From assembly GCF_002953135.1 (NCBI RefSeq), contig NZ_CP026372.1:1426001-1490000 (forward strand): 64,000 nucleotides of DNA. Direction: 5' to 3'. The stretch is from Sphingobium sp. SCG-1 (GTDB lineage Bacteria > Pseudomonadota > Alphaproteobacteria > Sphingomonadales > Sphingomonadaceae). Made by a program: the position numbers and the translations under genes. This document shows positions 1-9,066 of this stretch, in pieces. The first letter of the stretch is position 1; each line of letters begins with the position of its first letter. The notes beneath the pieces are model-generated. The model was not told the DNA's origin and did not search any database. It saw nothing but the letters and a program-made list of their open reading frames with translations.

Positions 1-442
1 ATAGCTGGGCGATGCAGGCTTTGACCAGCGACGCACCCCTATCCTCAACGGCTTTCGCGGAGAGGCCATCGCCAACGATGAAAAGGATGTCGCAGCTCTC
101 GTCAGACGGCAGTCCCGCGAGAGAAACTTCGGACAGCTGCCGCCCCAGATCGGGCCGGCGCAGATAGGTCGCACGATCTGCGGCCGCGCTGCGCACGTGC
201 AGGACGGGCAGGGGCGCAAGTTCCAGCGCTAGGGATTTCGTATCAAGGCCCGACTGAACCGCGTCGCGCGCGCGCGCGTGCGCTAACTGAAAGTCGAGCA
301 GCGCATCGAGAGGGGGGACTGCACCCACCCGGCCCAGCCCGATCCGGGCGGGGGTCGCGTCACGCAGCCTGCGCCAGAATTCCTCCTGCTCCTGTGCCTC
401 GGACGGAATGAGGCTGGCGCTAGGCTCCGATCGTTCCCCCAT
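1..442 (-). CDS. eutC: Ethanolamine ammonia-lyase small subunit, partial (3' end outside window)
   Basis: The small subunit of adenosylcobalamin-dependent ethanolamine ammonia-lyase, which with EutB converts ethanolamine to acetaldehyde and ammonia in the cytoplasm. The reading frame is open from an ATG at 442 to the window edge, about 147 codons. Recognisable EutC features are the N-terminal 'ARIGLGRVG' and 'LDFQLAHARARDAV' segments, then 'YLRRPDLGRQLS' and 'DILFIVGDGLSAKAVE'. The gene starts 8 bases after the eutB stop on the same strand, so the two are almost certainly co-transcribed. The C-terminal half is missing because the window ends. Family assignment is firm; substrate specificity is inferred from the family. 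Confidence 0.93.
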   Translation of the reverse strand, partial: MGERSEPSASLIPSEAQEQEEFWRRLRDATPARIGLGRVGAVPPLDALLDFQLAHARARDAVQSGLDTKSLALELAPLPVLHVRSAAADRATYLRRPDLGRQLSEVSLAGLPSDESCDILFIVGDGLSAKAVEDRGASLVKACIAQL

Positions 443-450
443 AGCGCGCG

Positions 451-1818
451 TCACCGAAGCCGGCGGGCTGGCGGCGATCCGGCCTGAGCCCGTATCGCGC
501 CCAGCGGTCCCACAACGCCCATCCTTTCGAGCCAGTCTTCAAACTCGGGCGCCGCGCGCACGCCGAGCTGTTCGCGAAGGAACACAGCGTCATGGTTCGA
601 CAGGCTTTGATAGCCCAGCATGATGTCGTCGCTTCCTGGGACGGCGATGAGAAATGTGCACCCCGCGAGCGTCAGCACCGTCATCAAAATGTCCATGTCA
701 TCCTGATCGGCTTCAGCATGGTTGGTATAACAAGCGTCGCAACCCATTGGCAGCCCCAGCAGCTTGCCGCAAAAATGATCTTCCAAGGCCGCCCTGATGA
801 TTTGCTTCCCGTCGTACAGATATTCCGGCCCGATAAAACCGACCACCGTGTTCACCAGGAGCGGGGAAAACGTGCGTGCGACGGCATATGCCCGCGTTTC
901 CATGGTTTGCTGATCCACGCCGTGGTGGGCGTCCGCAGAAAGCGCCGCGCCCTGGCCAGTTTCGAAATACATGACGTTTTGTTCACCGCGTCTCAGGGCA
1001 AGGGCGGCCTCCTGCGCCTCACGAAGGATTCCAAGATCCACGCCAAAACCCCGGTTGGCCATTTCGCTTCCCGCGATAGATTGAAAAACAAGATCGACCG
1101 GCGCCCGTCGGTTCATCATCTCAATCGCATTGGTGACATGCGTGAGAACGCATGTCTGTGTGGGTATATCATAGCTGTCGCGAAGTTCGTCGAGCATCTG
1201 GAGAATTGCGATCGCGTTCGGCACGTTGTCGGTCGCCGGATTGACCCCGATCACCGCGTCGCCGACACCGTAGAGAAGACCATCGAGGACACTGGCCGCT
1301 ATCCCCTCGAGATCGTCTGCCGGGTGGTTTGGCTGCAAACGCGTCGACAGGCGGCCCTCAAGGCCGATGGTCGATCGAAACGCCGTGACCACATTGCATT
1401 TGCTGCCGACCGCAATGAGGTCCTGATTTCGCATCAGCTTTGACACGGCCGCGACCATCTCGGGGGTCAGGCCAGCCGAGACTTTCGCAAGATCATCCGT
1501 CGATGTGTCGGAGTGCAGCAGCCAGTCCCGCAACTCCCCAACGGTCAATGAAGCCACTGTCGAATAGGCGGCCTGATCATGGCTGTCTATGATGAGCCTA
1601 GTGACTTCATCGTCTTCGTACGGCACGACCGTTTCATTGAGGAACGTGTTAAGCGGAAGGTCCGCGAGAATATCGCGGGCCGCGATGCGTTCGGTGGCGC
1701 TCCTCGCCGCAATCCCGGCAAGCTCGTCACCCGAGCGCGGCGGTGAAGCCGCGCCTAAGACCTGACGCAGATCGACAAAATTATGCCGCTCTCCGCCAAG
1801 ATCGCATCGATACTTCAA
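451..1818 (-). CDS. eutB: Ethanolamine ammonia-lyase large subunit
   Basis: Catalytic alpha subunit (455 aa, usual length about 453) of the B12-dependent ethanolamine ammonia-lyase, a TIM-barrel enzyme. The signature 'FETGQGAALSADAHHG' lies at about residues 285-300 and contains the Glu expected to bind substrate. 'GLPMGCDACYTNHAEAD' near residue 361 carries the conserved Asp. The start is a TTG at 1818, supported by GGAG eight bases upstream; no in-frame ATG fits as well. eutC follows immediately. No eutA reactivase, acetaldehyde dehydrogenase or microcompartment shell gene is visible in the window, so this looks like the minimal EutBC type used for nitrogen or carbon scavenging. The promoter is not obvious and no cobalamin riboswitch consensus was seen upstream. 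Confidence 0.96.
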   Translation of the reverse strand: MKYRCDLGGERHNFVDLRQVLGAASPPRSGDELAGIAARSATERIAARDILADLPLNTFLNETVVPYEDDEVTRLIIDSHDQAAYSTVASLTVGELRDWLLHSDTSTDDLAKVSAGLTPEMVAAVSKLMRNQDLIAVGSKCNVVTAFRSTIGLEGRLSTRLQPNHPADDLEGIAASVLDGLLYGVGDAVIGVNPATDNVPNAIAILQMLDELRDSYDIPTQTCVLTHVTNAIEMMNRRAPVDLVFQSIAGSEMANRGFGVDLGILREAQEAALALRRGEQNVMYFETGQGAALSADAHHGVDQQTMETRAYAVARTFSPLLVNTVVGFIGPEYLYDGKQIIRAALEDHFCGKLLGLPMGCDACYTNHAEADQDDMDILMTVLTLAGCTFLIAVPGSDDIMLGYQSLSNHDAVFLREQLGVRAAPEFEDWLERMGVVGPLGAIRAQAGSPPARRLR

Positions 1819-2239
1819 TGGGCGATCTCCACGTCAACAGACAGTATCCAAAGGGCGTACCCCGGCTCGCCTCGCCATAACAGATGGCAAAATCATGGCC
1901 GCGATATGCGCAGGGGATCGCGGCCCCGCCTCTCACCGCGTGGTTGATTGTCAGCCCCGCCCCCGCGGCGGGAGGGCGAAGCAGAAATGCTCCCAGGAGC
2001 GCGCCGTCCGCTGGACGGAGGAAGGGGCGGTGGTTCGAGCATAAACTGCAGCAAACCGGCGAGGGGCGGAGCGCGATGGAATTCCATCGGTCGCGGTGAT
2101 GTGATGCTGTTATCATCGCGGCAATTCTACATCTTATTTGACCCCGCTCCACGCGCCTACCGTCACTCTTCAAAGAACGCGCTCGGCGCGCCGGAGACAA
2201 GGAAGGAGAGGCCATCAGGGGAAAAGGGGAACAGCAAAT
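1819..2239. other. Divergent intergenic region between eutB and the first TonB receptor
   Basis: About 420 bases separate the divergent eutB and receptor genes. The first 250 bases are GC-rich and contain only short overlapping ORFs without family resemblance. The part nearest the receptor is more AT-rich (about 2100-2150) and is the likely promoter area, but no clear -35/-10 pair could be assigned. The palindromic operator found before the second receptor (4808-4819) is absent here. Confidence 0.5.
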
Positions 2240-4573
2240 ATGTACAAGACATGGCTTATGGCTTGTGTGGCCATCACGCCGGGCGTCGCGTTCGCGCAAA
2301 GCGCCTCTGAGAACGGCCTTCAGGATATCGTCGTTACCGCGCAGCGCCGCCCCGAAACGGCGCAAAAGGCCGCCGTGGCAATTAATGTGGTCTCTGGGAC
2401 GAGCCTACTTGATGCGGGCATCACCCAGTCGGACCAACTCGGGAAAGCGGTTCCCGCATTGACCATTCAGCGGATTGGGCCCCAAAGCGCCGCGTTCATT
2501 CGCGGCGTCGGAAATTTCTCGGTGACATCCCAGAGCGACCCGGCGGTCGCCTTCAACTATGATGGTGTATATGTGGGCCGCACCACGGCGACCACCACTT
2601 CCTTCTTCGATCTCGACCGCATCGAGGTGCTCAAAGGGCCGCAAGGCACGCTCTACGGTCGCAACGCCACGGCAGGCGCAATCAATATCCTTCCAGCTCA
2701 ACCTAAATTTGGCACCAATTCGGGTTACGTCACCGCCTCCTACGGAAACTATCAGGCACTCACCACCGAGGGCGCCGTCAACCTGGCACTCGGCGACGAC
2801 ATAGCCATCCGGGCTTCGGGCACGGTCATTCACCGCGACGGTTATCTGGAGGACGGCACGTCCGACGACAAATCGCAAGGCGCGCGCCTCCAGCTCAAGG
2901 CCGCTCTCACACCTTCGCTGACAGCGCGCCTGGCCTTTGATTACTCGCATATCGGCGGAAATGGCCTGGGTCTGAGCTATCTAAACAGTTTCGCCTGCAG
3001 CGCGGCAACCAAGAGCTGTCAGGTGACCCCCGTGGGCATTCCTTTGGCGCAAGGCAATCACTCCATCGCCTCGCAGGCATACTGGCAGTCGCGCCCCGTC
3101 CTGACGGTCGCGGGCCGCACCATGGACGCGTTCCCAGCCTTGTTCCGAGATGCCAGCTTTTATGGCTATACCGGCACAATCGAATATGACACCGGGCGTG
3201 GCGTCCTGACCGTCGTTCCGGCCATACGCATCGACAATGACCGTCATCTCACCCCGAGCGGGGGTTTCCCGGCACTCTCTGACGAGAAGCATGACCAGTA
3301 CAGTGTCGAAACTCGCTTCGCCGGCAAGATCGCGCCTTTCGACTACACGGTCGGTTTCTTTTACTTCCGTGAGAAATCACGAGCGCTCACTGGCGCGAAC
3401 ACGGGAGGCTTCTCGGCGAGTTTTCAAAGTCCGCTCAATGTGGAAACCAAATCCTATGCGCCGTTCCTGCGCCTGACTGCAAACGTCAGTTCTGCCCTGC
3501 GGCTCGTTGGGGGCGTGAGATACACGCATGATGACAAGACTTCGGACGCTACGGTAACGAGCTTCACCGAAATATGCGTCATCGCGCGGTGCCCGACGGC
3601 TATCCTCCCGCCAGCTGTTCTCACTGCGTCTCAGCTTCCGTTTGCCGTACCTGCCGCGGGCGGAGCGCCCGTGCCGGGACCGACACCTGGCACCATCATC
3701 ACTCGCTCCGACATCGCGTTCGATCAGGCGAAAACGTTCAGCAAGGTAACTTGGCGGGCTGCCATAGAATATAACGCAGCACCCGCCTCTCTGCTTTACG
3801 CCAGCGCGGAATCCGGGTTTCGTTCTGGCGGGTTCAGCACATCTGTGGGCTACGAGACCTACGATCCCGAATATATCACTGCCTATACTCTCGGCGCGAA
3901 AAACCGCTTCTTCAACAATATCCTTCAGCTGAACCTCGAACTGTTCTGGTGGAACTATACCAATCAGCAAGTCGCCAAGCCTGGCGTCGACCGCGCCGGG
4001 CGACCAGGAAATTTCACGCAGAACATCGGCAAAAGCCGGATCAGGGGTTTCGAACTTGAAGGGCGGCTTTTGATAACGCCGACCACCGAAATTTCGGGTG
4101 ACGTCCAGTATCTCGACACCCGATTTACCAGCTTCGTCTATCAAACGGCAAAATCGCTGGGATATCCCCGCACCTTGTGCGACGTGTCGGACAGCGTCGC
4201 GGACACCACCTCATACGATGTCAACTGCTCAGGCATGCCAGCCTATAACGCGCCCAAATGGACGATCAATCTGGCCGCGCGAAAGAGCGTCCCGGTCGGT
4301 GACTATAAAGTGGCTTTCGGCGTTGACACACAATTTAAGACCGGGAGATTCATAAACGCGGATTTTGGTCCGGAGCAATATCAGCCCTCCTTCTGGACGA
4401 CGAACGCGCAGGTGAGCTTTGGACCTTCCGACAACCGTTGGTCAGTTCAGGCCTTTGTACGCAATCTCCAAAATGACCGAACACTTACCGCCGTCATTGG
4501 CTTCCTTGGCCTGCAGTCAGCCTATATCAGCCCTCCGCGCACATACGGGCTGCGCGGATCCGCCAAGTTCTAG
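2240..4573 (+). CDS. TonB-dependent outer-membrane receptor (copy 1 of a three-member family)
   Basis: Active-transport outer-membrane beta-barrel of 777 aa powered by TonB-ExbBD. A signal peptide ending in 'GVAFAQ' (residues about 1-19) is followed by the TonB box 'DIVVTAQRR'. The plug domain contains 'AAFIRGVGNFSVTSQSDPAV' and 'IEVLKGPQGTLYGRNATAGA'. The barrel ends in the usual aromatic-terminated strand 'YGLRGSAKF'. The chosen ATG at 2240 directly begins the signal peptide; an upstream in-frame ATG at 2138 would add 34 arginine-rich residues and is unlikely. It is strikingly similar along its whole length to the receptors at 4867 and 23899, so they arose by duplication. The ligand is unknown; the catabolic surroundings argue for an organic substrate rather than iron-siderophore. 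Confidence 0.95.
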   Translation: MYKTWLMACVAITPGVAFAQSASENGLQDIVVTAQRRPETAQKAAVAINVVSGTSLLDAGITQSDQLGKAVPALTIQRIGPQSAAFIRGVGNFSVTSQSDPAVAFNYDGVYVGRTTATTTSFFDLDRIEVLKGPQGTLYGRNATAGAINILPAQPKFGTNSGYVTASYGNYQALTTEGAVNLALGDDIAIRASGTVIHRDGYLEDGTSDDKSQGARLQLKAALTPSLTARLAFDYSHIGGNGLGLSYLNSFACSAATKSCQVTPVGIPLAQGNHSIASQAYWQSRPVLTVAGRTMDAFPALFRDASFYGYTGTIEYDTGRGVLTVVPAIRIDNDRHLTPSGGFPALSDEKHDQYSVETRFAGKIAPFDYTVGFFYFREKSRALTGANTGGFSASFQSPLNVETKSYAPFLRLTANVSSALRLVGGVRYTHDDKTSDATVTSFTEICVIARCPTAILPPAVLTASQLPFAVPAAGGAPVPGPTPGTIITRSDIAFDQAKTFSKVTWRAAIEYNAAPASLLYASAESGFRSGGFSTSVGYETYDPEYITAYTLGAKNRFFNNILQLNLELFWWNYTNQQVAKPGVDRAGRPGNFTQNIGKSRIRGFELEGRLLITPTTEISGDVQYLDTRFTSFVYQTAKSLGYPRTLCDVSDSVADTTSYDVNCSGMPAYNAPKWTINLAARKSVPVGDYKVAFGVDTQFKTGRFINADFGPEQYQPSFWTTNAQVSFGPSDNRWSVQAFVRNLQNDRTLTAVIGFLGLQSAYISPPRTYGLRGSAKF

Positions 4574-4776
4574 GATGCTAGCATCGCCCGCGCCGGATCG
4601 TGCGGCCCGGCGATCAGGCCTGCACCGCTGATCTATCGCCGGCGCGCTGCCCGCGTGCCAGTTCGCAGCTTAAGCGCGCGCCTGGCACGTGCGTGGTAAT
4701 TGTCTGAACATTCGGAGGTATGCGGCCGCCGCCAGTCACGCTGTGCGCACGCCAGACGCCTTTTGCCAACCGCAGC

Positions 4777-4819
4777 TTGACGCATCATCCGACCCCTTAT
4801 ATACGATATCCGATCGGAT
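4777..4819 (+). promoter_or_regulatory. Promoter with palindromic operator, site A
   Basis: TTGACG (4777-4782) and TATACG (4800-4805) are spaced by 17 bases. The perfect 12-bp palindrome ATCCGATCGGAT follows at 4808-4819, where a repressor would cover the transcription start. The same module with identical spacing recurs at 8891-8933 and 26497-26539. It lies 47 bases before the second TonB receptor. The palindrome and spacing are seen directly; regulator identity is inferred, with the GntR protein at 8163-8873 as the best candidate because a copy lies beside its gene. Confidence 0.75.
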
Positions 4820-4866
4820 CGAGTGACGATAACGTCACCATATGGATGTCATGAAAGGGGAGGTTG

Positions 4867-7242
4867 ATGAAAAAGGCGATATTTTTAGCGGGCACGGCAA
4901 TCTTATTTACGTCGAACATTGCGTTCGCACAAACGGGACCATCGGAAGCCCCCGCATCGACCCCGGCCGATCAGTCAACGACCGGTCTTGAAGACATCAT
5001 TGTCACCGCGCAGCGAAAGGTCGAGACAGCGCAGAAGGCGGCGCTGCCGGTCAGTGTGGTTTCGGGCTCGGATTTGAGCGATTCCGGCATCACGGCATCA
5101 AACAGGCTGAGTCAGGCCGTGCCTGCGCTCACGCTGGTTCGGATCGGTGCCCAAAGTGCGGCATTCATCCGGGGCGTCGGCAATTTCTCCGTGACATCGC
5201 AAAGCGATCCTGCGGTCGCATTCAACTATGATGGTGTCTATATCGGGCGGAACACGGCGACTATCACGTCCTACTTCGACCTCGATCGGATCGAGGTGCT
5301 GAAAGGCCCGCAGGGCACCCTCTACGGTCGCAACGCTACGGCCGGGGCTATCAATATCATTCCCGTCCAACCGAAATATGGAGAGTTCTCCGGCTTCGGG
5401 TCGGCTTCCTACGGAAATTACGACGCAGTCGTCCTCGAAGGGGCAGTTAATGCGCCCTTGGGCGAAAATGGTGCGTTGCGCGTGTCGGGAACCTACATCA
5501 ATCGCGATGGGTATCTGAAGGACGGCACGTCGGACGACAAGTCGCACGGCCTGCGGGTGCAGCTCAAATCGGACCTCACGCCGTCGCTGACAGTCCGCGC
5601 GGCCTTCGATTATTCGCATATCGGTGGAATGGGCTATGGCACCAGCTACCTCAACACTTACACATGCAGCGCCGTCACGACCGCCTGTACCGTCACGCCA
5701 CTCGGCATCCCCGTATCGGACGGCGTCTTGTCGCCGCGGTCGCAGGCGTTTTGGCAGTCGCGTCCCGTGCTCACCGTTCCAGGAAGAAAATATAATCCGT
5801 TCCCTGACCTGTTTCAGCAGAGCAACTTCTATGGCGGCAGCGTCAATATCGAATATGATACCGGCGCCGGTGTCCTGACGATCATCCCCGCAGCACGCTT
5901 CGACGAAATGAAGGGGCTTGCCGTGTGCGGAGCCTTCCCATGCATTTCTTCGGAAAAGCATGATCAATATAGTGTAGAAACGCGCTTCGCGGGCAAGATT
6001 TCACTATTCGATTATACCCTTGGCTTCTTCTATTTCGACGAGGAATCGCGTGGGCAAACCCAGGCTCAGGCGTTGCCATTCTCGGCAAGCTTCCAAGGTC
6101 CGCTGAATGTTGCAACGAAGTCCTATGCGCCGTTTGTGCGGCTCACGGCAAACCTTACGCCGCGGTTGCGTATCGTGGGCGGGGCTCGCTACACGCATGA
6201 CAGGAAGAAGTTTGATGCGACGGTGACGGGCTTCACGGAAATATGCGTCCTGCCAAGCTGCCCCAATGCCATTCTGCCTCCACTGGTGCTTTACCCCTCG
6301 CAACTTGGCTTTAATGTCCCCGCTCCGGGTGGGCCTCCGGTCCCGGGGCCGACGCCCGGCACCATCATCTCGCGATCTGATGTCTCTTTCAGCCAGCGCA
6401 AAACCTTTGAAAAGGTAACGTGGCGCGGGGCCGTCGAGTATGACGTCGCGCCAGCGTCAATGCTGTATGCCAGCGTTGAGACAGGTTTCCGGTCTGGCGG
6501 ATTCAGCACGTCGGTAGGATATGAAACCTACCAGCCGGAGTATATCACCGCTTATACGATCGGTTCGAAGAACCGCTTCTTTAACAATCGCGTGCAACTC
6601 AATGCCGAGCTGTTCTGGTGGGATTATTCCAATCAGCAGGTCGCCAAGGCCGGCGTCGACCTTCTCAACAGGCCGGGGAATTTTACGCAGAACATCGGCA
6701 AAAGCCGCATTCGCGGACTCGAAGTGGACGGTCGATTCCTTGTCACCACGACGACGGAAATAAGCGCCGATGTCCAGTATCTGGATTCGAAGTTCACGAG
6801 TTTCGTGTACCAGGCAGCCAAGTCGCTTGGATATCCTCGGACGCTTTGTGGCGTCTCAACCAACGCGTCCAACGCCACGCTTTACGACATCAACTGTTCT
6901 GGAAAACCGGCGTATAATGCGCCGAAATGGACGGTGAATTTTTCGGCCCAGCAGACCGTTCCCTTGGGTGACTATAAGATCGTGTTCGGTGCGAACACCC
7001 AATATCGCAGCGGTCGGTTCGTCAATGCGGAATTCGGCCCGGAGCAATATCAGTCGTCCAGCTGGACTTCCAACGCCCAGGTCACCTTCGGCCCGGAAGA
7101 TAACATGTGGTCTCTCCAAGCGTTCGTCCGAAACATCGAGAATGATCGCCTCCTGGTGTCGGCGACCCAATTCAACGGTTTGCAGGCGGCATATACAAGC
7201 CCTCCCAGAACTTATGGCGTGCGAGGTCTTTTCAAGTTCTGA
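4867..7242 (+). CDS. TonB-dependent outer-membrane receptor (copy 2)
   Basis: Receptor of 791 aa with signal peptide (residues about 1-22, ending 'NIAFAQ'), TonB box 'DIIVTAQRK', plug motif 'IEVLKGPQGTLYGRNATAGA', and C-terminal strand 'YGVRGLFKF'. The ATG at 4867 was preferred over the adjacent TTG at 4864 because the purine-rich AAAGGGGAGG abuts the TTG and is better spaced from the ATG. It shares long identical stretches with the upstream receptor, for example 'FNYDGVY', 'SYGNY', 'NRDGYL' or 'HRDGYL', and 'FRSGGFSTSVGYETY', indicating tandem duplication. Unlike copy 1 it has the palindromic promoter module directly upstream and a strong terminator downstream, so it is probably a regulated single-gene transcript. 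Confidence 0.95.
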   Translation: MKKAIFLAGTAILFTSNIAFAQTGPSEAPASTPADQSTTGLEDIIVTAQRKVETAQKAALPVSVVSGSDLSDSGITASNRLSQAVPALTLVRIGAQSAAFIRGVGNFSVTSQSDPAVAFNYDGVYIGRNTATITSYFDLDRIEVLKGPQGTLYGRNATAGAINIIPVQPKYGEFSGFGSASYGNYDAVVLEGAVNAPLGENGALRVSGTYINRDGYLKDGTSDDKSHGLRVQLKSDLTPSLTVRAAFDYSHIGGMGYGTSYLNTYTCSAVTTACTVTPLGIPVSDGVLSPRSQAFWQSRPVLTVPGRKYNPFPDLFQQSNFYGGSVNIEYDTGAGVLTIIPAARFDEMKGLAVCGAFPCISSEKHDQYSVETRFAGKISLFDYTLGFFYFDEESRGQTQAQALPFSASFQGPLNVATKSYAPFVRLTANLTPRLRIVGGARYTHDRKKFDATVTGFTEICVLPSCPNAILPPLVLYPSQLGFNVPAPGGPPVPGPTPGTIISRSDVSFSQRKTFEKVTWRGAVEYDVAPASMLYASVETGFRSGGFSTSVGYETYQPEYITAYTIGSKNRFFNNRVQLNAELFWWDYSNQQVAKAGVDLLNRPGNFTQNIGKSRIRGLEVDGRFLVTTTTEISADVQYLDSKFTSFVYQAAKSLGYPRTLCGVSTNASNATLYDINCSGKPAYNAPKWTVNFSAQQTVPLGDYKIVFGANTQYRSGRFVNAEFGPEQYQSSSWTSNAQVTFGPEDNMWSLQAFVRNIENDRLLVSATQFNGLQAAYTSPPRTYGVRGLFKF

Positions 7243-7260
7243 GCACGCTCTCGCTACGGA

Positions 7261-7296
7261 AAATGCCCCGGCCTGCAACGGCCGGGGCATTTTTTT
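7261..7296 (+). terminator. Rho-independent terminator after TonB receptor 2
   Basis: AAATGCCCCGGCC pairs with GGCCGGGGCATTT across a six-base loop, and a run of T residues follows (7289-7296). It sits 18 bases after the receptor stop codon. The A-tract before the stem also makes it usable from the opposite strand for the convergent gene ending at 7347. Confidence 0.92.
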
Positions 7297-7346
7297 ATCT
7301 GCTATCGTGCCGCCCATGCGAGGCGGTCTGGTCTCTATATCGAGAG

Positions 7347-7880
7347 CTACTTCTTGGTGGTCTTGGCCAGCGCGCAGATTCGAGCGATCGGCGTGGGATC
7401 GACGCGACCAGGCTGATTAACATTGAACCAACGGTCCGGCACCGGCGGACTGGAGATAGGGTCCTTCAGATTGAAGCTGGCGAACCCCTTCACTTCAATC
7501 TCGCGATAGCTGGTTTCAGGGCAATTGATTTCCAGCTTCTTCAGAATGGAGCGCATGCCTTGACCGTTCGCACGCAGGCGAAAGACTTCGCCCCTAATCC
7601 AGGCCGTGACATGTCCGTTGGGAAGTTTTTCAATGCTGGTCGGATCATAAAGCGTAAACCGGGTGGTATCGAGCGTATTTTCGACGAAGTTCCCCTTGGT
7701 GATGTTCCGGCCGACCCAGTCGCGCAACTCCGCTTCACTAGCCCCCTCGGCAGGCGGTTGGACGGAGGCGGTGGCGTGGTGGCCGGTGCTCATGTCCTCG
7801 CTCCACGCTGAGGCGGGGACCGTCGTCGCGAAAAGCGCCGCCGCCAACGGCAGCCAGTTCATGTAAAGTGGGCGTCTCAT
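7347..7880 (-). CDS. Small exported protein of unknown function
   Basis: A 177-aa protein with a Sec signal peptide: 'MRRPLYMNW' followed by the hydrophobic 'LPLAAALFATTVPASA'. The mature part has no domain I can name with confidence. It has a beta-rich middle ('HVTAWIRGEVFRLRANG') and two cysteines (in 'INCPE' and 'ARICALAK') that could form a disulfide. The overall pattern resembles small periplasmic or surface-adhesin-E-like proteins, but that is only an impression. The start at 7880 fits the signal peptide and has AGAGGA upstream; an earlier in-frame ATG at 7961 would add 27 residues before the signal. It is convergent with TonB receptor 2 and shares its terminator. Confidence 0.7.
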   Translation of the reverse strand: MRRPLYMNWLPLAAALFATTVPASAWSEDMSTGHHATASVQPPAEGASEAELRDWVGRNITKGNFVENTLDTTRFTLYDPTSIEKLPNGHVTAWIRGEVFRLRANGQGMRSILKKLEINCPETSYREIEVKGFASFNLKDPISSPPVPDRWFNVNQPGRVDPTPIARICALAKTTKK

Positions 7881-8162
7881 TAAAAAATCCTCTTTGCTCG
7901 ATTGGGGGACTTCAACACCGTGTCCAATAGCCGTCAGTACGCGCCAGAAGGGCCGTTCCACCGAGAGACCATGAGAGCGGGGCGCTGGCCATAAGGCGCA
8001 ATCGCAGCGCGGTCCGTTTTCACTTGTCCGACGCCGCCCCGCTCACTTCTGATGGGTAGGCGCGCGGAACGCACTTGTGGCCGTCCTGAACTAGCGGACT
8101 GGGGGGGCTCGGTCAGATATGAAATACATCTCACCGATCACAAATTACCATCTCCGGGTTTC

Positions 8163-8873
8163 TTATCGATATCGCTTATAGATGGGTTCCATGCGTGTTT
8201 GGCTGACGGCGATGTGGTGTCGCATGGCATCGGCGGCGGCGTTGGCGTCACCGGCAGCCATTGCCGTCCAGATGGCGGCATGCTCCTTGACGGCGGCCTC
8301 CGTGACGGCGGTCTGATGGCCGAGGCGGATGAGGTGCATGTGGGCGTAGATGCGTCCCAGCGCCTCGATGATATTCTCGTTGCCACAGGCTTCGGCGATG
8401 ATTTCGTGGAAGCGCGCGTCGAGGATCGCGAAGCGGCCATAGCTCGGATCGCCGGGCTCGGCGAGGCAGGCTTCCATGGCGGTGATCATCGCGGTGAGTT
8501 CGGCGCGCTGGGCCTCATTCATGCGCTCGGTGGCGAGCGCGGCCGCCGCAGGCTCGAGCATCATCCTGAACTCATACATGCCGCGGAAGCGCTCGCCCGA
8601 TGGGATGGGCGCGGCGCTGTAGCCCGCATTATGCTTGCGCAGGACGAGCCCCTCGGTCTCGAGCCGGATCAGCGCCGCCCGGATCGGCGTCTGCGACACG
8701 CCGAAATCGCGCACGAGGGCATCGACCGAGATCCGCTCACCTGGCGCAATGCGCAAGGTGATGAGCTGGGTCAGAAGGGCTTCATAGACATCGTCGCCCA
8801 CCGCATTTCTGCGGGGCAGGGCGAACTCCTCGCTAGGGGAGCCTGACAAGCTGAGCTGGCTGAATCGAGACAT
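8163..8873 (-). CDS. GntR-family transcriptional regulator (FCD/FadR subfamily)
   Basis: A 236-aa regulator. The N-terminal winged helix (residues about 25-90) includes 'DVYEALLTQLITLRIAPGER' and 'DFGVSQTPIRAALIRLETEG', typical of GntR proteins. The C-terminal all-helical FCD domain contains 'RFHEIIAEACGN' and 'EHAAIWTAMAAGDANAAADA', with the His/Asp residues that usually bind a metal and carboxylate ligand. The start ATG at 8873 has AAGGAG five bases upstream. It is divergent from the LysR gene at 9066, and the shared intergenic region carries the ATCCGATCGGAT palindrome at 8922-8933, 49 bases from this start. It is therefore the best candidate for the factor acting on all three palindromic sites. 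Ligand unknown, possibly a small acid made by the pathway. Confidence 0.93.
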   Translation of the reverse strand: MSRFSQLSLSGSPSEEFALPRRNAVGDDVYEALLTQLITLRIAPGERISVDALVRDFGVSQTPIRAALIRLETEGLVLRKHNAGYSAAPIPSGERFRGMYEFRMMLEPAAAALATERMNEAQRAELTAMITAMEACLAEPGDPSYGRFAILDARFHEIIAEACGNENIIEALGRIYAHMHLIRLGHQTAVTEAAVKEHAAIWTAMAAGDANAAADAMRHHIAVSQTRMEPIYKRYR

Positions 8874-8890
8874 GAGCTCTCCTTAGCAGG

Positions 8891-8933
8891 TTGACGCAGA
8901 TTTACATCCCTTATATACGATATCCGATCGGAT
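8891..8933 (+). promoter_or_regulatory. Promoter with palindromic operator, site B
   Basis: TTGACG (8891-8896), 17-base spacer, TATACG (8914-8919), then ATCCGATCGGAT (8922-8933). The layout matches sites A and C to the base. The promoter points toward the LysR and MATE genes, while the operator also sits just upstream of the divergent GntR gene, so one bound repressor could control both directions. Confidence 0.75.
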
Positions 8934-9012
8934 TCGGTAGCGATCGTTCCGCTCGCGACCGCAGCGTCGATGTCTTGGCTGCTACACCATTCAGTGGGAG
9001 GGGCGCAAAATT

Positions 9013-9066
9013 ATGAACACACCCCTCGGGCCGACACCGTCTTTACGTGCCGTGCAATTCTTGTGA
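9013..9066 (+). CDS. Candidate 17-codon leader ORF coupled to LysR
   Basis: A short frame, MNTPLGPTPSLRAVQFL then TGA, starts at 9013 behind a strong GGGAGGGG. Its stop codon overlaps the LysR start as TGATG, whereas LysR has no ribosome-binding sequence of its own. Translational coupling is therefore likely. The peptide also resembles the first residues of GcvA-type LysR proteins, so it could instead be a remnant of another regulator gene. Confidence 0.45.
   Translation: MNTPLGPTPSLRAVQFL

Noticed and set aside
592..1443. 283-aa plus-strand ORF
   Set aside because: It is antisense to eutB, whose protein is clearly recognisable; the plus-strand translation is arginine/histidine-rich and unlike any family.
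1819..2240. Cobalamin riboswitch upstream of the B12-dependent eutB
   Set aside because: Read on the minus strand, the leader lacks the conserved B12-box (GCCACTG-type) and the ordered stems; only GC-rich sequence was found.
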